From contig JACONH010000009.1 in the NCBI GenBank assembly GCA_014323835.1, positions 1 to 62,062 of the forward strand: a DNA stretch of 62,062 bases, read 5' to 3'. The translations under genes and the position numbers were made by a program. Below are positions 42,201 through 50,551 of this stretch, piece after piece. The DNA comes from Alphaproteobacteria bacterium GM202ARS2. Lineage in GTDB: Bacteria > Pseudomonadota > Alphaproteobacteria > GM7ARS4. The first letter of the stretch is position 1. Each line of letters opens with the position of its first letter. A model generated the notes under the pieces. It had not been told where the DNA came from, did no database searches, and worked only from the letters and a program-made list of their open reading frames with translations.

Positions 42201-45200
42201 GCACCACGTCTGAACATTTTGACCAGCCCCGATGTAATGGAGATTTCTAACGTTGCACGCATTGTCAACGGCGAGCGTCAGGAACGATCATATACGATGG
42301 TCGATCACGGCGTCTATGAAACCACACGAGGCACTGTGCGCGTATGGCAAGCCGATGCGGACGATCCCGATGTTTCAGACGGCACCAACACTTACGAGAT
42401 ATCACTTGCTCATGGCGAGACGCCAGCCAGCATTCGCAGCAAGTTGTTGCAGAATGCTGATACAAACGTCTTGACCGATGATCAGCAGATTGTTGTCAAT
42501 TCGCTTTATGAAGTGCCATCTTCTACAAATCGCGGCGGCACAGGTGATCGCCGTCAACTATTGCGCGTTACAGCAAGTGACGGTTTGTTGGTAACGGGTG
42601 CCAACGCCGAAACGCTCGTTGATGGCAATACAACGGCCAACTCTTTGGCAGGTGCGGTCCGCTTTGCAACGTTGCCAGGAAATATTCCGCGCAACGTTGC
42701 AAGTGAATGGCTGGAATTCGAATGGATCGATGATCGTAGATTTGTGACGCAGGCTACGCTGAGGCAATCGACGAACGCTAGCAATGGTACTTGGCGCTGG
42801 CAAGGGTCCAATGACGGAGTTGCGTGGACCAACATCGGCGAACCCTTCGTGCTGGGCGGAGTACTCGTGCACGTGCACCAAGAGTTGGATCAAAACGTTT
42901 TAGATTGGCGTTACTATAGGTTGCTAGGTGTGAGCGGAGTGGCGCATGGTGATTCGTGGTTGCGCGAGATCGAATTTATTGTCGGTCGCCGGTATGGCCG
43001 CAGTATAGAGGATGATGCAGCTGTATTGTTGGATGGCATTCCGCGCGGTGAAATCGAAGTCAATGTTACAAAGGTGTCGGGGCCTGACTTAGCGGTCGGG
43101 ACGCCAATTTACTGGTCGGACGAAACTGCGCTACCAGTTCCAACATCGGGTTCGCCTGCGGTTTATCCGAAAGGCGTTGTATCGGAAGAAATTACGTTCA
43201 GCGATGGTCGCGTCTTAGTCGCCGGTGAAATTAGCCTAGTGGTGCTTGGTGACCTTGCAGTCGGCGCATACGTCTATTGGAGCCGCACTTTGCTGAGCGT
43301 CAGTGATGGTGTCGGCGGAATGCACACATCGCATTGGACGACGAACCAGTCCGAGGGTACGGTTAATCACACATTTGGCGAAATCATCGCGGTTGGTAGC
43401 GACCAAATGGCGACCGTGTTGTTTGATTTCCGCGGTCCTATCCAAGCGCCAGATCAATTTGGCGAAGCACAGATTGATGCCAGAGTTCGGGCACTCGTTG
43501 CAGACTGGGCAGAAACCAACAACGAAGACGACATACCGGCAGGCAAGATACCAGGCGGCACGGGCGGCGGTGGCGGCAACGCGTTTGGCACGATCGACGT
43601 TGACGGCGTCGATGTAGTAGCCGACCAAGCCAACGATGAGTTGCAGCTTGTTGCCGGCACCGGCATTGTGCTTACACCCGACGCTGCGAATGACCGCATT
43701 GTCATTGCGTCTTCACCCAACCCGCCGGCCGACTCGGTTATAGCGGGTGTGCGAACAGGTTCGGTCATTCGTTCGGGGTTTGCGGAATCGTTTACATCGT
43801 CAATTTCGTCTTACGACCGTGATGCAATCGGTGTGCCGTTTCGGCCAACGGCAGGGTTCGACATTGTGCGCGTTGACGCGCAGATCGCGACGCATAGCAT
43901 CCCCAACAACCAGTCAATGCGAGCGTACATCTGTGAAATTTCCAATGACGGGGACATCGACGGCACAGTTGTTGATGTTCTTGGGTCGTCGGCCATGGTG
44001 GCTTATACGACGGCTGGCGGCAAAACATTTGACTTTGCATCGCCTGTGGCCGTGCAACCGGGCCGATGGTATGCTGTCGTGTTTGCGGTTGCTCAAGGCA
44101 ATAGAACCTACATTAACAACAATGCTGGCCAACAACAAACGTTTACAAACAATCTTCCGGTCCAAGCCAGCAGCTACAGCATCAGGTTTAGCACAAATGT
44201 CATTGAGGTCGGTACCGGATACGAAGATATCACCTCCCTCAACACGACGCACCGCATAGGTATTTGGGCACGTGTCGCACCGCAACTGCCAACCGGGCGA
44301 GTTGCCGCACGGTCTGTCGTGGCGGCCAGTGCAACCACAGCCTCAACGTCGGCATTTGCATTTAAGGGCAACATCATTATCCCAACTGAGGATTTCGACA
44401 TTCTGCGGGTGGCAGCCACGTTCCGCCCGCTTTTCAACACGGGCACGTATCAAGCCATTGTTGCGAGCATCAACACGTCGACCGGCGCCTTGATTGCCGT
44501 CAATTCGAGTGAGTCGGTAACCGCAACGCTTGGGTCAAACGGCACGTTGTTTTTCAACTTTTCGCCAGCAGTGGCAATGAAAGCGGGCACAGCGTATGCG
44601 GTGATGGTTGGCCGCACGGACGGCGCCAACGACTTTGCATTGCCGATCGCGCTTCCGACGAACCCAGTTGATGACGTCTATTCGGGTTTGCCGGTGACGA
44701 TGGGTGATTCGCCCGCGCAGCTGGCACAAAACACGCCTGCCAATGGGCAACTTTTGGATTTGACCGCGCCGGCTGGCGCGCGCGCGCAGATCTACATTAC
44801 TGCCGGTTTGCAAGCGACGTTGCGCACGGCGGCCGCAAGCGTCAAGACACTCTATGAAAGCAACGCCGATACAAACGCACTGACAGACGAGTTGCGCGGG
44901 CTCATTCTTGGACTTGTGCGCGGTTACGGCGTGTCGCTACCGTATGTGCGCCCGCAATCAGCAAGCGAGGACATCGCCATCGGCACGCCTGTTCAAATTG
45001 TCGGACCAAACGGCACGACAGTTGAATTGGCGCAGCCGCGAACCGGCGTACCTGAAGCATTGCCAAATGGCGTGGTTTCAGAGGAGCTGACAGAAACTGC
45101 TGGTCGAGTTCTTATTGCCGGCGAGCTTGCGGTACCGGTTCGCGGGACAGTCGCTGTTGGCGACGTGGTTTATTGGTCAGAAACGGCGCAGTCGGTAACG

Positions 45201-45353
45201 CTCACCGATAATTCAATGGTCATGACGCACTGGACGCGGACCCGCAGCGAACGCAGCAACAATTCAGTTATTGGTGATATTCGCGCAGTTAACGCCGACG
45301 GGCGATCGGTGGTGAAGTTCGATTTCCGTGGCATGCCACATGCTCAGTCATAA
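39294..45353 (+). CDS. Giant modular tail fibre
   Basis: 2019 residues. Order: N-terminal virion-attachment domain (1-100, HPGYRVLDENGDPVSGAMIRF); tail-collar-type domain (about 115-285, PLEGTLPVGIVDANGQELSQ, RFLRGASATREAG, GPHSHTGT, PAHRHTF); four GWSP/GWTP modules of about 55 residues (from 410, 601, 665 and 723) joined by collagen-like GPAG links; a discoidin-like domain (about 1085-1240, WLEFEWIDDRRFVTQ, WRYYRLLGVSGVAHG); two beta domains repeated from fibre 1 (about 1480-1830). It would determine host binding. AGGTGA precedes the ATG. Confidence 0.85.
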   Translation: MDSVQVFHPGYRVLDENGDPVSGAMIRFFDAGTTTPRTVYADEDLTVALGTTVMTNSDGVPVSNSNAPVVIYTGEGDYKIEIVDSDGVIVFRPIDNVKGGDATPSGTTAITANVLYNHIGAILIWPLEGTLPVGIVDANGQELSQSEFPELYALYGSTYGEASVGMFRVPNLQDRFLRGASATREAGTEEDDQVGPHSHTGTSNDGGAVGERDSISSYSQVGVAFGANSASTFDGSASRVRLPAIPAHRHTFTTDELNTSETRPVNTSVRWVILASVTQGMGAITALLGLPYRFSDEVSANPPAGFLRFNNATIANATELYISETGQENEPYGEVLALFGDADLYITGAAAREDYAWVSVVNTSVSGGVRTFEIQHRASNGTFANNQQLSVVPNRRGLKGDRGPSGGQDGWSPVLATVVDGERRVLQVTDWTGGTGTKPTTGQYVGLSGLVATAAMAQDIRGPAGPGGSVAKQYERVYTPGANSIDISAPTALSLDLTALTAITDWRDLEFLVFAVSADGASDAVQTEILVHTQPLLDKISTNPYRSQGAAADQIAVFPIANNNATDLNVMGGANVDFLHAIYGGIFAGATGPTGGPGERGWSPQDSIVADGERRVLRIADWAGGQGDKPQVGQYIGASGLVANITDGVDIRGPQGIPGDAADHGWSPQFALASDGARRVLQVSGWIGGTGTPPATGMYVGASGLVADIGDGIDIRGVAGSNGWTPRLSVAIDGERRVFRVTDWVGGTGTKPATGLYLGMTGLVADIANAIDVRGPAGADGDSPAASTIAQTRLFAFEDGGSQYLGTVLSVTTGAQEIIFSDGSVDIPAVAGGEFHRENEYLVINYPAGLAFIRVTSTTSSGGVGDIEGQIVDTIAFDGSGTFMPPNVASSPLGAMESERISGLTDAERRVIEGVGLVVAAIFTTEYTSNPPPLNEVQFVENVSRIDRVTSAIPIENFRISFEQTNADGAPRLNILTSPDVMEISNVARIVNGERQERSYTMVDHGVYETTRGTVRVWQADADDPDVSDGTNTYEISLAHGETPASIRSKLLQNADTNVLTDDQQIVVNSLYEVPSSTNRGGTGDRRQLLRVTASDGLLVTGANAETLVDGNTTANSLAGAVRFATLPGNIPRNVASEWLEFEWIDDRRFVTQATLRQSTNASNGTWRWQGSNDGVAWTNIGEPFVLGGVLVHVHQELDQNVLDWRYYRLLGVSGVAHGDSWLREIEFIVGRRYGRSIEDDAAVLLDGIPRGEIEVNVTKVSGPDLAVGTPIYWSDETALPVPTSGSPAVYPKGVVSEEITFSDGRVLVAGEISLVVLGDLAVGAYVYWSRTLLSVSDGVGGMHTSHWTTNQSEGTVNHTFGEIIAVGSDQMATVLFDFRGPIQAPDQFGEAQIDARVRALVADWAETNNEDDIPAGKIPGGTGGGGGNAFGTIDVDGVDVVADQANDELQLVAGTGIVLTPDAANDRIVIASSPNPPADSVIAGVRTGSVIRSGFAESFTSSISSYDRDAIGVPFRPTAGFDIVRVDAQIATHSIPNNQSMRAYICEISNDGDIDGTVVDVLGSSAMVAYTTAGGKTFDFASPVAVQPGRWYAVVFAVAQGNRTYINNNAGQQQTFTNNLPVQASSYSIRFSTNVIEVGTGYEDITSLNTTHRIGIWARVAPQLPTGRVAARSVVAASATTASTSAFAFKGNIIIPTEDFDILRVAATFRPLFNTGTYQAIVASINTSTGALIAVNSSESVTATLGSNGTLFFNFSPAVAMKAGTAYAVMVGRTDGANDFALPIALPTNPVDDVYSGLPVTMGDSPAQLAQNTPANGQLLDLTAPAGARAQIYITAGLQATLRTAAASVKTLYESNADTNALTDELRGLILGLVRGYGVSLPYVRPQSASEDIAIGTPVQIVGPNGTTVELAQPRTGVPEALPNGVVSEELTETAGRVLIAGELAVPVRGTVAVGDVVYWSETAQSVTLTDNSMVMTHWTRTRSERSNNSVIGDIRAVNADGRSVVKFDFRGMPHAQS
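40521..41640 (+). repeat. Four GWSP modules in the tail fibre
   Basis: Modules begin at 40521, 41094, 41286 and 41460. Each reads GW[ST]P, then DGxRRV, then GG[TQ]G, then [QML]Y[VIL]G, and ends [ID][RV]xxG-type followed by a Gly-rich hinge. A fifth copy begins at 28486 in fibre 1. Copies differ at many DNA positions, so the duplication is old or selected to diverge. Confidence 0.8.
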
Positions 45354-45377
45354 CCGTCCAGCAAAGGAGGCAAGGAC

Positions 45378-46250
45378 ATGAACAGACAATGGATTATCGA
45401 TGCGCGCAGACGACGACTGCACGCCATGAGAGAAATCGCCAGCGAAATAGCATTTATCCTCGCGCATGCTAAACATCCCGACAACCGGCACAATTTCGTC
45501 AAAGGGTTTACGCGCGGCGAAAAGTTCACGAGTGAAAAAATTATGGATCAAACGGCCACGCGCGTTCGGTTTTATCCGCGTTCGCATTGTTGGATCGAAG
45601 TGTCTGATTTGCGTCCGCTGTCCGTTTACGGCATTGAGGTCAAACCACCAACTAGATTGAGCACTGAAACGCAGCGTGTCGATGTTGACACCATCGACAA
45701 CAAATCTGCCAAGCCAATCAAGCGCAAAATTGAGTTTGGATCGGAATCGGAAACGTCAGAGCGACACCTTGTTGGGCTGTCATCAAGTATCTCATTGTCG
45801 CAAACGGTCTCTTATGGTTCGGCGGCCGTTGGCGCTTCGGGTAAAACCACATTCACAATACAACTGACAGCGACGTTGGAACGCGAGACTACGGATCGTG
45901 TCGCATCATCAAAATCCACAACGTCAGAGTACGAAGCGCAACCGGGCAAACGTACATCTCTAACTGCCAGCAAGGAGACAGGGATATTCAAACAGCAAAT
46001 CTTGATTGATTGCCTTTCCGACGTTACGGTCAAAATTTGGATGCACAATGCGATTGATAATTTCACATTGCAAAGCATGGATGACATCTTTGCTTCGATT
46101 GCCGGAGTGACAAAGGCAGACCATTGGTTGTTAAATGGTTTGCGCGGCTTTGACACGCGGTTGGAGTATCCGAGAATCTCGCTATTGGTGGAGCGGCAAG
46201 TGCAAAATGCAATGTTCAACGATTTGACCATCACCGAACAGGATATCTGA
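45378..46250 (+). CDS. Putative aerolysin-like beta-strand protein
   Basis: 290 residues, with a strong AAAGGAGG before the ATG. After a helical N-terminus (1-55) come long Ser/Thr-rich alternating strands ([57 protein letters not shown]). Alternating polar and small residues with a loop ending in PGKR is the pattern of the membrane-insertion region of aerolysin/ETX-MTX2 pore formers. Neither signal peptide nor known toxin motif is visible. It might be a fibre chaperone or receptor-binding tip instead. Confidence 0.45.
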   Translation: MNRQWIIDARRRRLHAMREIASEIAFILAHAKHPDNRHNFVKGFTRGEKFTSEKIMDQTATRVRFYPRSHCWIEVSDLRPLSVYGIEVKPPTRLSTETQRVDVDTIDNKSAKPIKRKIEFGSESETSERHLVGLSSSISLSQTVSYGSAAVGASGKTTFTIQLTATLERETTDRVASSKSTTSEYEAQPGKRTSLTASKETGIFKQQILIDCLSDVTVKIWMHNAIDNFTLQSMDDIFASIAGVTKADHWLLNGLRGFDTRLEYPRISLLVERQVQNAMFNDLTITEQDI

Positions 46251-46379
46251 CGACCGCGTCCTGCGCCCGGCGTTGTGTTACAATGGTGGCAACACGAAAT
46301 CTTCACAATCGTTTCAGGTGACTGTTCATCAACGCATCTAGTCTGCCCGCTATCGTAGTTCGGGATGGAGGACGATTTG

Positions 46380-47096
46380 ATGCGATTGTTGAAAGTCATG
46401 GCGCTGGGCTGCGCTCTGATTTTGCCGACTGTGAGTATGGCCGCTGCGACAAATTTCAAAACGGCAAAACAAAGTGATGTCCCAGAGCGCGGGCCGCAAG
46501 GCGAGCGAGGTCCGCAAGGCGAAAGGGGTCCACCGGGTGAGACCGGGCGCACAGGGACACCAGGTAGGCGCGGACCACCCGGTCCGACTGGCGCAACGGG
46601 TCCGGCCGGACCAGCCGGGCCAATCGGTGCTACAGGCCCAGCTGGACCGCAAGGGCCGAAGGGCGACACGGGCGAGACCGGTCGCACAGGAGCGCCGGGC
46701 AGAACGGGTCAGCCTGGTGCGGATGGCCCGCAAGGGCCGCAGGGCGTCGCAGGTCCGACGGGCCCCAAGGGTGACAAAGGCGACCAGGGCGACGCAGGAG
46801 CGCAAGGCGTTGCCGGCAAAGACGGTGCCGACGGGGAAAATGGCCGCGACGGTCGTGATTTCGATGCCGGTAAGGCCATAGCCTTAAGCGCGGCGTTGTC
46901 GATACCGATCTGGCTTGAGGAAGGCGAACGGTTTGCCATCTCGGGCGGGTTTGGTATTTCGGATGCGGGCGACACCGCATTTGGCGCGACAGGTATTATG
47001 CGGTTTCGCAAGGGCGTGAGCGGTTTTATTGGCGGCGCAATATCGGAAGACGGCCGACACTCAGCTGGCAAGGTTGGTGTGCGCGTCGGCTGGTAA
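46380..47096 (+). CDS. Collagen-like trimeric adhesin with YadA-type anchor
   Basis: 238 residues, GGAGG eight bases before the ATG. Signal peptide 1-21 ([19 protein letters not shown]); about 40 Gly-X-Y triplets (38-159), which would form a collagen triple helix; C-terminal anchor (165-238) with [20 protein letters not shown] and ending VRVGW, the trimeric YadA-like barrel. It would sit in the host outer membrane as a rigid stalk. It has its own upstream gap of 128 bp and its own terminator, so it looks like a moron. A phage side-tail fibre is unlikely because of the signal peptide. Confidence 0.85.
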   Translation: MRLLKVMALGCALILPTVSMAAATNFKTAKQSDVPERGPQGERGPQGERGPPGETGRTGTPGRRGPPGPTGATGPAGPAGPIGATGPAGPQGPKGDTGETGRTGAPGRTGQPGADGPQGPQGVAGPTGPKGDKGDQGDAGAQGVAGKDGADGENGRDGRDFDAGKAIALSAALSIPIWLEEGERFAISGGFGISDAGDTAFGATGIMRFRKGVSGFIGGAISEDGRHSAGKVGVRVGW

Positions 47097-47126
47097 CAAA
47101 ACCGTGACAATATGGATAGCAATTGA

Positions 47127-47159
47127 GGCCGGGCACCTTTTGGTGCTTGGCCCTTTTTT
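47127..47159 (+). terminator. Rho-independent terminator after the adhesin gene
   Basis: 11-bp stem GGCCGGGCACC / GGTGCTTGGCC (two G-U pairs), TTTT loop, then C and six T. Very clear. Confidence 0.92.
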
Positions 47160-47193
47160 CGTTTAACCGTGCGATGACATTTTGTTAACTGCG

Positions 47194-47222
47194 TTGAAGT
47201 GTAGCACTGAGTGCGTTATTTA
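47194..47222 (+). promoter_or_regulatory. Candidate promoter of the lysis region
   Basis: TTGAAG (47194-47199), 17-bp spacer, TATTTA (47217-47222) followed by more AT (TATAAG). It lies between the adhesin terminator and the regulator gene, about 40 bases before the start codon. Confidence 0.5.
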
Positions 47223-47262
47223 TATAAGCAGCAAATGTAGTGGTATGCCGTAGGTGATCATT

Positions 47263-47634
47263 ATGGAAGCAACCAGTCACCGTGTTTTGCCTGATGTGTC
47301 CGTGCGAATGCTCAGCCGGTTATTTGAGCACCATGTTTTAACCGTGAAAGAACTTGTTGCGCATTGTGAAATTGACGAGAGCCGCGTTCGCGCAGCGTTG
47401 GTTGATTTGGGAATATGCCGCGCAATTGAAATTGCAGGTGGATACGGTTTGCCGCACCACTACCGATTGACGGCGTACGGTCGTGATTTGTTGGTTCGCG
47501 ATCAAAGCGTGCTGACGGTGAGCACGACGACTAGGTTATTGCGTACAGAAACCGCCAAACACTGGCCCGCACGTTGCGGGGAGGCAGAGACAGACGCATG
47601 TACCGATTTGGAGACACCAGCCAACAGCGCATGA
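47263..47634 (+). CDS. Winged-helix regulator of the lysis cassette
   Basis: 123 residues. SRLFEHHVLTVKELVAHCEIDESRVRAALVDLGI is a helix-turn-helix followed by a wing (GGYGLPHHYRLTAYGRDLL), an arsR/marR-like DNA-binding fold. AGGTG precedes the ATG. It is the first gene of the lysis unit and overlaps the endolysin gene by 37 bases, so it may regulate lysis timing. Confidence 0.65.
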   Translation: MEATSHRVLPDVSVRMLSRLFEHHVLTVKELVAHCEIDESRVRAALVDLGICRAIEIAGGYGLPHHYRLTAYGRDLLVRDQSVLTVSTTTRLLRTETAKHWPARCGEAETDACTDLETPANSA

Positions 47635-48374
47635 GAGGCTTGCACCCGGACTTGCTGCAAGTTGTCCACCGGGCGTTGCAACTGACCACCGTTGATTTCA
47701 TGGTTGTGGAAGGTCTGCGGAGCTTGCCACGCCAGCGTCAGCTGGTTGCGCAAGGTAAGTCTCGCACATTGAACTCACGCCATTTGACTGGCCACGCTAT
47801 CGATCTGTGCGCTATTGAACGCGGAAAGCTGAAATGGGGCCCGCCAGACAGCACGGCCGTGGCGGCTGCAATGAAGTCGGCGGCCGAAGAATTGCAGGTT
47901 GATGTGGAATGGGGCGGCGATTGGCGCAGCTTCCAGGACACGCCGCATTTTCAGCTGTCGTGGAAATCTTATCCCAAGCAAGACACGAGCTGGCACACGA
48001 GCGAACAGGTCGACGCAATGAAGCCGGCAAAGCAGCCCAAGCGTGCTGCGGCGAGCATAATGCGCAAGCATTCGGCTAAGTTTCGCATGGCGGATTTGAT
48101 GAAGGGCATACAGGCGTTTTTTGGGCTCAGCACGGCCGGCGGCTCGGTTGCGCTGCTCAACAGTTCCAAGGCGCAATTGGATGCCGGCGCGAAGATCGTA
48201 ACCACTTATGGTTGGGTCGCACTGTTGGTCATCGCTGTTTTGTTTGTCGGCGTGGCTGTGATTATGCAGTGGATGCAAGACCGCCAGATCAACGATTATG
48301 AAAACGGCGCCTATACACCGTCTGGGATGATGGAAGGTGAGACAGGCGGGGCTGGCCCAGGAGGTTGGCTATGA
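47598..48374 (+). CDS. Endolysin, M15 L-Ala-D-Glu-type peptidase with membrane tail
   Basis: 258 residues. Zinc peptidase motif SRHLTGHAID (60-69: Ser60, His62, Asp69) and final ligand His117 in HFQL; EWGGDW (104-109) holds the catalytic acidic residue. This is the VanY/M15 fold used by phage endolysins to cut peptide cross-links. Unusually the C-terminus carries a transmembrane helix (205-226) after a basic linker, so the enzyme may be tethered to the inner membrane. Confidence 0.85.
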   Translation: MYRFGDTSQQRMRGLHPDLLQVVHRALQLTTVDFMVVEGLRSLPRQRQLVAQGKSRTLNSRHLTGHAIDLCAIERGKLKWGPPDSTAVAAAMKSAAEELQVDVEWGGDWRSFQDTPHFQLSWKSYPKQDTSWHTSEQVDAMKPAKQPKRAAASIMRKHSAKFRMADLMKGIQAFFGLSTAGGSVALLNSSKAQLDAGAKIVTTYGWVALLVIAVLFVGVAVIMQWMQDRQINDYENGAYTPSGMMEGETGGAGPGGWL

Positions 48375-48625
48375 GCGCGGTCATAGGCGTCATAGTGTCG
48401 TTTCTCAAGACGCGGTTGGGTCTCGGGTTGATTGCTGGTCTCATCAGTGTGATTGGCGTCAACATCTACTTGGGTCGGCGCGATGCGCGCGTCGCGGCCG
48501 ATGTCATCAAGACAATCGAGGATCGCAATGACAAAGGCATCAAAGCTGCTAACCGCGCTGGGCGCAAGTCTCGCTCTGCACGCATTGACGGGGTGCGCCG
48601 GCCGATCGATCCCTTCGCCAAATAA
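48371..48625 (+). CDS. Inner-membrane spanin-like or holin-like protein
   Basis: 84 residues starting MSAVIGVIVSFLKTRLGLG with a transmembrane helix at about 18-35 and a charged helical rest (ARVAADVIKTIEDRNDKG). ATG overlaps the endolysin stop. The downstream lipoprotein gene starts inside it in another frame, the classic Rz/Rz1 layout, but it is shorter than usual i-spanins. Confidence 0.6.
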   Translation: MSAVIGVIVSFLKTRLGLGLIAGLISVIGVNIYLGRRDARVAADVIKTIEDRNDKGIKAANRAGRKSRSARIDGVRRPIDPFAK

Positions 48626-48830
48626 TACAGAAGCATTGCTGAAAGCTTTGCCGCCGATTGAGTACAAAAAAGATAGTTTGTGTTCTGCTCAACGCGGGAT
48701 CGCGGAACACAATTCGCGCTGGCAAACCCTGAAGACGGGTAAGGAAACGATATACAGCGCGCCATGTGACGCAAAGAATGTTGGCACGAAACCGAAAGGC
48801 AAACCAAAAACCGAACCAAAGGTATCTTGA
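48528..48830 (+). CDS. Outer-membrane spanin lipoprotein, Rz1-like
   Basis: 100 residues. Signal peptide LLTALGASLALHALTG and lipobox ALTGC (Cys23). The mature part contains three more Cys and a Lys/Pro-rich tail (KPKGKPKTEPKV). Overlaps the upstream gene by 98 bases in another frame. It would fuse the outer membrane with its partner in the last step of lysis. Confidence 0.7.
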   Translation: MTKASKLLTALGASLALHALTGCAGRSIPSPNNTEALLKALPPIEYKKDSLCSAQRGIAEHNSRWQTLKTGKETIYSAPCDAKNVGTKPKGKPKTEPKVS

Positions 48831-49159
48831 AATGGCTGTCACGAATGCAGAACGACTCGCAACTTATGATCATGTTGCAGGCGCTCGACTCGCGAGTGAC
48901 CGGCCTAGAGATATTTTTGAAAGGGCAGAACGGTCAACAAGGGCTGATCGACCAGGTCGAATTGTTAGAGACTGGAATGAAAGACTTGCAGGCCAAACAG
49001 GCTACAGCCCCAAAACGGCGTTGGCAGCTCGACGACGTATGGAAGTGGGCGCAACGCCTGTTCAAGGCATGGTTGGCGTTGATGGCCGTCGGCATGGTGT
49101 TAGGCGGAAAGATCGCGTGGAAAGAGCTGTTAGGCGTCGCAAAACTCGTTCTGTCTTAA
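48827..49159 (+). CDS. Holin-like protein with coiled-coil
   Basis: 110 residues from a TTG that overlaps the spanin stop (TTGA) and has AAAGGT upstream; ATG at 48845 is an alternative. Residues 10-60 form a coiled-coil, and one hydrophobic helix (about 82-96, LALMAVGMVLGGKIAW) follows. Single-helix, coiled-coil holins of this type exist. Its position at the end of the lysis cassette supports the role. Confidence 0.6.
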   Translation: MKWLSRMQNDSQLMIMLQALDSRVTGLEIFLKGQNGQQGLIDQVELLETGMKDLQAKQATAPKRRWQLDDVWKWAQRLFKAWLALMAVGMVLGGKIAWKELLGVAKLVLS

Positions 49160-49193
49160 GGCGCGTGCTGCGGGTTGTTGATCGCAATTTCTG

Positions 49194-49199
49194 TATAAT
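49194..49199 (+). promoter_or_regulatory. Candidate -10 box
   Basis: Perfect TATAAT preceded by TG (TGTATAAT), 70 bases before the next start codon. No good -35 box at standard spacing. It may serve the small secreted protein gene. Confidence 0.4.
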
Positions 49200-49268
49200 G
49201 TGTTACGTTGTGATAGCGCTCGCGTTTGCGTTCCATGGTGTGGACATAGCAATGACGGGTGGTTTCGA

Positions 49269-49499
49269 ATGAAATGGATGCTTGTGATTGTGATCACGAC
49301 AATGGAGGCTGCAACGCATGCGGCCATCCCGGTGCCGACCCGCGATATTTGCATGATGCTAATGCAGCGGTCTGACGTCGTGGTTTACTCACGTATGGAC
49401 CTGCCGCAGCTCGAAAAGCCGGCTCAAGCCAAGGCCGCGTGCATGACGAAAGAGGTCTACGACCGCGCTAGAGAGATGATGCAGCAGGCGGATCTGTAG
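49269..49499 (+). CDS. Small secreted protein
   Basis: 76 residues with a signal peptide (MKWMLVIVITTMEAATHA). The mature part of about 58 residues has two Cys (one in RDICMMLM, one in KAACMTKE) and is helical. Exported; role unknown. It might be a lysogeny or superinfection factor, as small secreted moron products often are; that is inference. Confidence 0.55.
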   Translation: MKWMLVIVITTMEAATHAAIPVPTRDICMMLMQRSDVVVYSRMDLPQLEKPAQAKAACMTKEVYDRAREMMQQADL

Positions 49500-49514
49500 T
49501 ATCGGCGTACCTTT

Positions 49515-49703
49515 CTAGTCGCTTTCTGATGGCGGATCAGGCATTGGCTGCCAGTGAGTTGGCTGATGCACAAAGGCGCCCAGTTCATAGACAACGCCCC
49601 ACCAGCTGCCATACCAACACCCCGATGAGGGCGCGTTCCACGCATCGCACCAAACAATGATGCGAGTTCCATCCTTTGGCGCGCTGTCGATTGGCTTCCA
49701 CAT
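49515..49703 (-). CDS. DUF551-like small protein
   Basis: 62 residues, MWKPIDSAPKDGTRIIVW... and HWQPMPDPP at the end: the DUF551 signature, a family almost restricted to phages. Start preceded by AATAGGCCC, where TAG is the stop of the gene before. Confidence 0.8.
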   Translation of the reverse strand: MWKPIDSAPKDGTRIIVWCDAWNAPSSGCWYGSWWGVVYELGAFVHQPTHWQPMPDPPSESD

Positions 49704-49710
49704 CACGGGC

Positions 49711-49914
49711 CTATTCTTCCTGGTGTTGATTTAGAAGGTCATCAAGGTCATTCGCGATCAGGGCGAGTGTTCGAGCGAGTTTTTTGTTTGGGGTCATGTC
49801 GGCGATAAACCACAGCTTGAGGTGAATAAGCTTAAGGCGATTGCCATCAGCCAGCACATCGACCATCTCATTCCACATGGCCCGTTCTTTAGGATCTTCC
49901 GGCAGCCTCTCCAT
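49711..49914 (-). CDS. Hypothetical small protein
   Basis: 67 residues, start MERLPEDPKERAMWN, helical. AATAGGCCGGTA immediately precedes the ATG; its TAG is the stop of the upstream gene, the same junction design as in the rest of the cluster. Family unknown. Confidence 0.65.
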   Translation of the reverse strand: MERLPEDPKERAMWNEMVDVLADGNRLKLIHLKLWFIADMTPNKKLARTLALIANDLDDLLNQHQEE

Positions 49915-49921
49915 TACCGGC

Positions 49922-50533
49922 CTATTCTGCCACGTCCCAAGAATAGGCAAACGGGTCGCTATGCTTGGGGAAGTTGGCGCTCAGAAATTCATTGCAGGAC
50001 TTGTCGACTTGCTCACGCTCATCCCCCCATTTCTGGGGAGCTGTGTCGCCGTGAAAAATGATACTGCCAGTTGCTCGGTCAACGACATTGCAAGTCACGG
50101 TTCCGTTCTCATACTCACCGTCGTAATCCGTCTGGACTTCGTAGCGTCGGTTGACGCGATAGTCTGCGCGCCGATCATAGAACGCCGCCTTGTAGAAGAT
50201 ACCGAGTCGCACTCGGCCTTTGTCATCTACGACATCATTGTGCATCGAGTGCCCAGTAGCCTTGATTGACCAGCCGGGCGGTGGCGTGACAGAAACGAAT
50301 AGGTCATCGATATCATCACCGAATTGGAACCCAAGCGACAGCAGGTATTTTTGCGCTGTCGCAGCGTCGCCCCGACCTAGATATTCTTTGGGAAACTGGC
50401 TGAATGTTCGCACTAGGCCCTGCTGTCCAGCGGCCTCCTGCGCCTCGATGCCGCCCGGTGTAGCAGCCGTGATGGCGTTCTCCATGTCTCCGTCGGCCAA
50501 TGCCTTTAGCATTGCGGGTGTAACGTTTGTCAT
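49922..50533 (-). CDS. Hypothetical phage protein
   Basis: 203 residues. Helical N-terminus (TPAMLKALADGDMENAITAA), then a beta domain (YEVQTDYDGEYENGTVTCNVVDR, TGSIIFHGD). I recall similar small proteins in Hyphomicrobiales phages but no function. Start preceded by AATAGGCCGGAACT. Confidence 0.6.
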   Translation of the reverse strand: MTNVTPAMLKALADGDMENAITAATPGGIEAQEAAGQQGLVRTFSQFPKEYLGRGDAATAQKYLLSLGFQFGDDIDDLFVSVTPPPGWSIKATGHSMHNDVVDDKGRVRLGIFYKAAFYDRRADYRVNRRYEVQTDYDGEYENGTVTCNVVDRATGSIIFHGDTAPQKWGDEREQVDKSCNEFLSANFPKHSDPFAYSWDVAE

Positions 50534-50551
50534 AGTTCCGGCCTATTCTTC

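Noticed and set aside
46490..46860. Possible tandem DNA repeat or CRISPR-like array
   Set aside because: The periodicity is the codon pattern of Gly-X-Y collagen triplets; no spacers and no fixed repeat unit.
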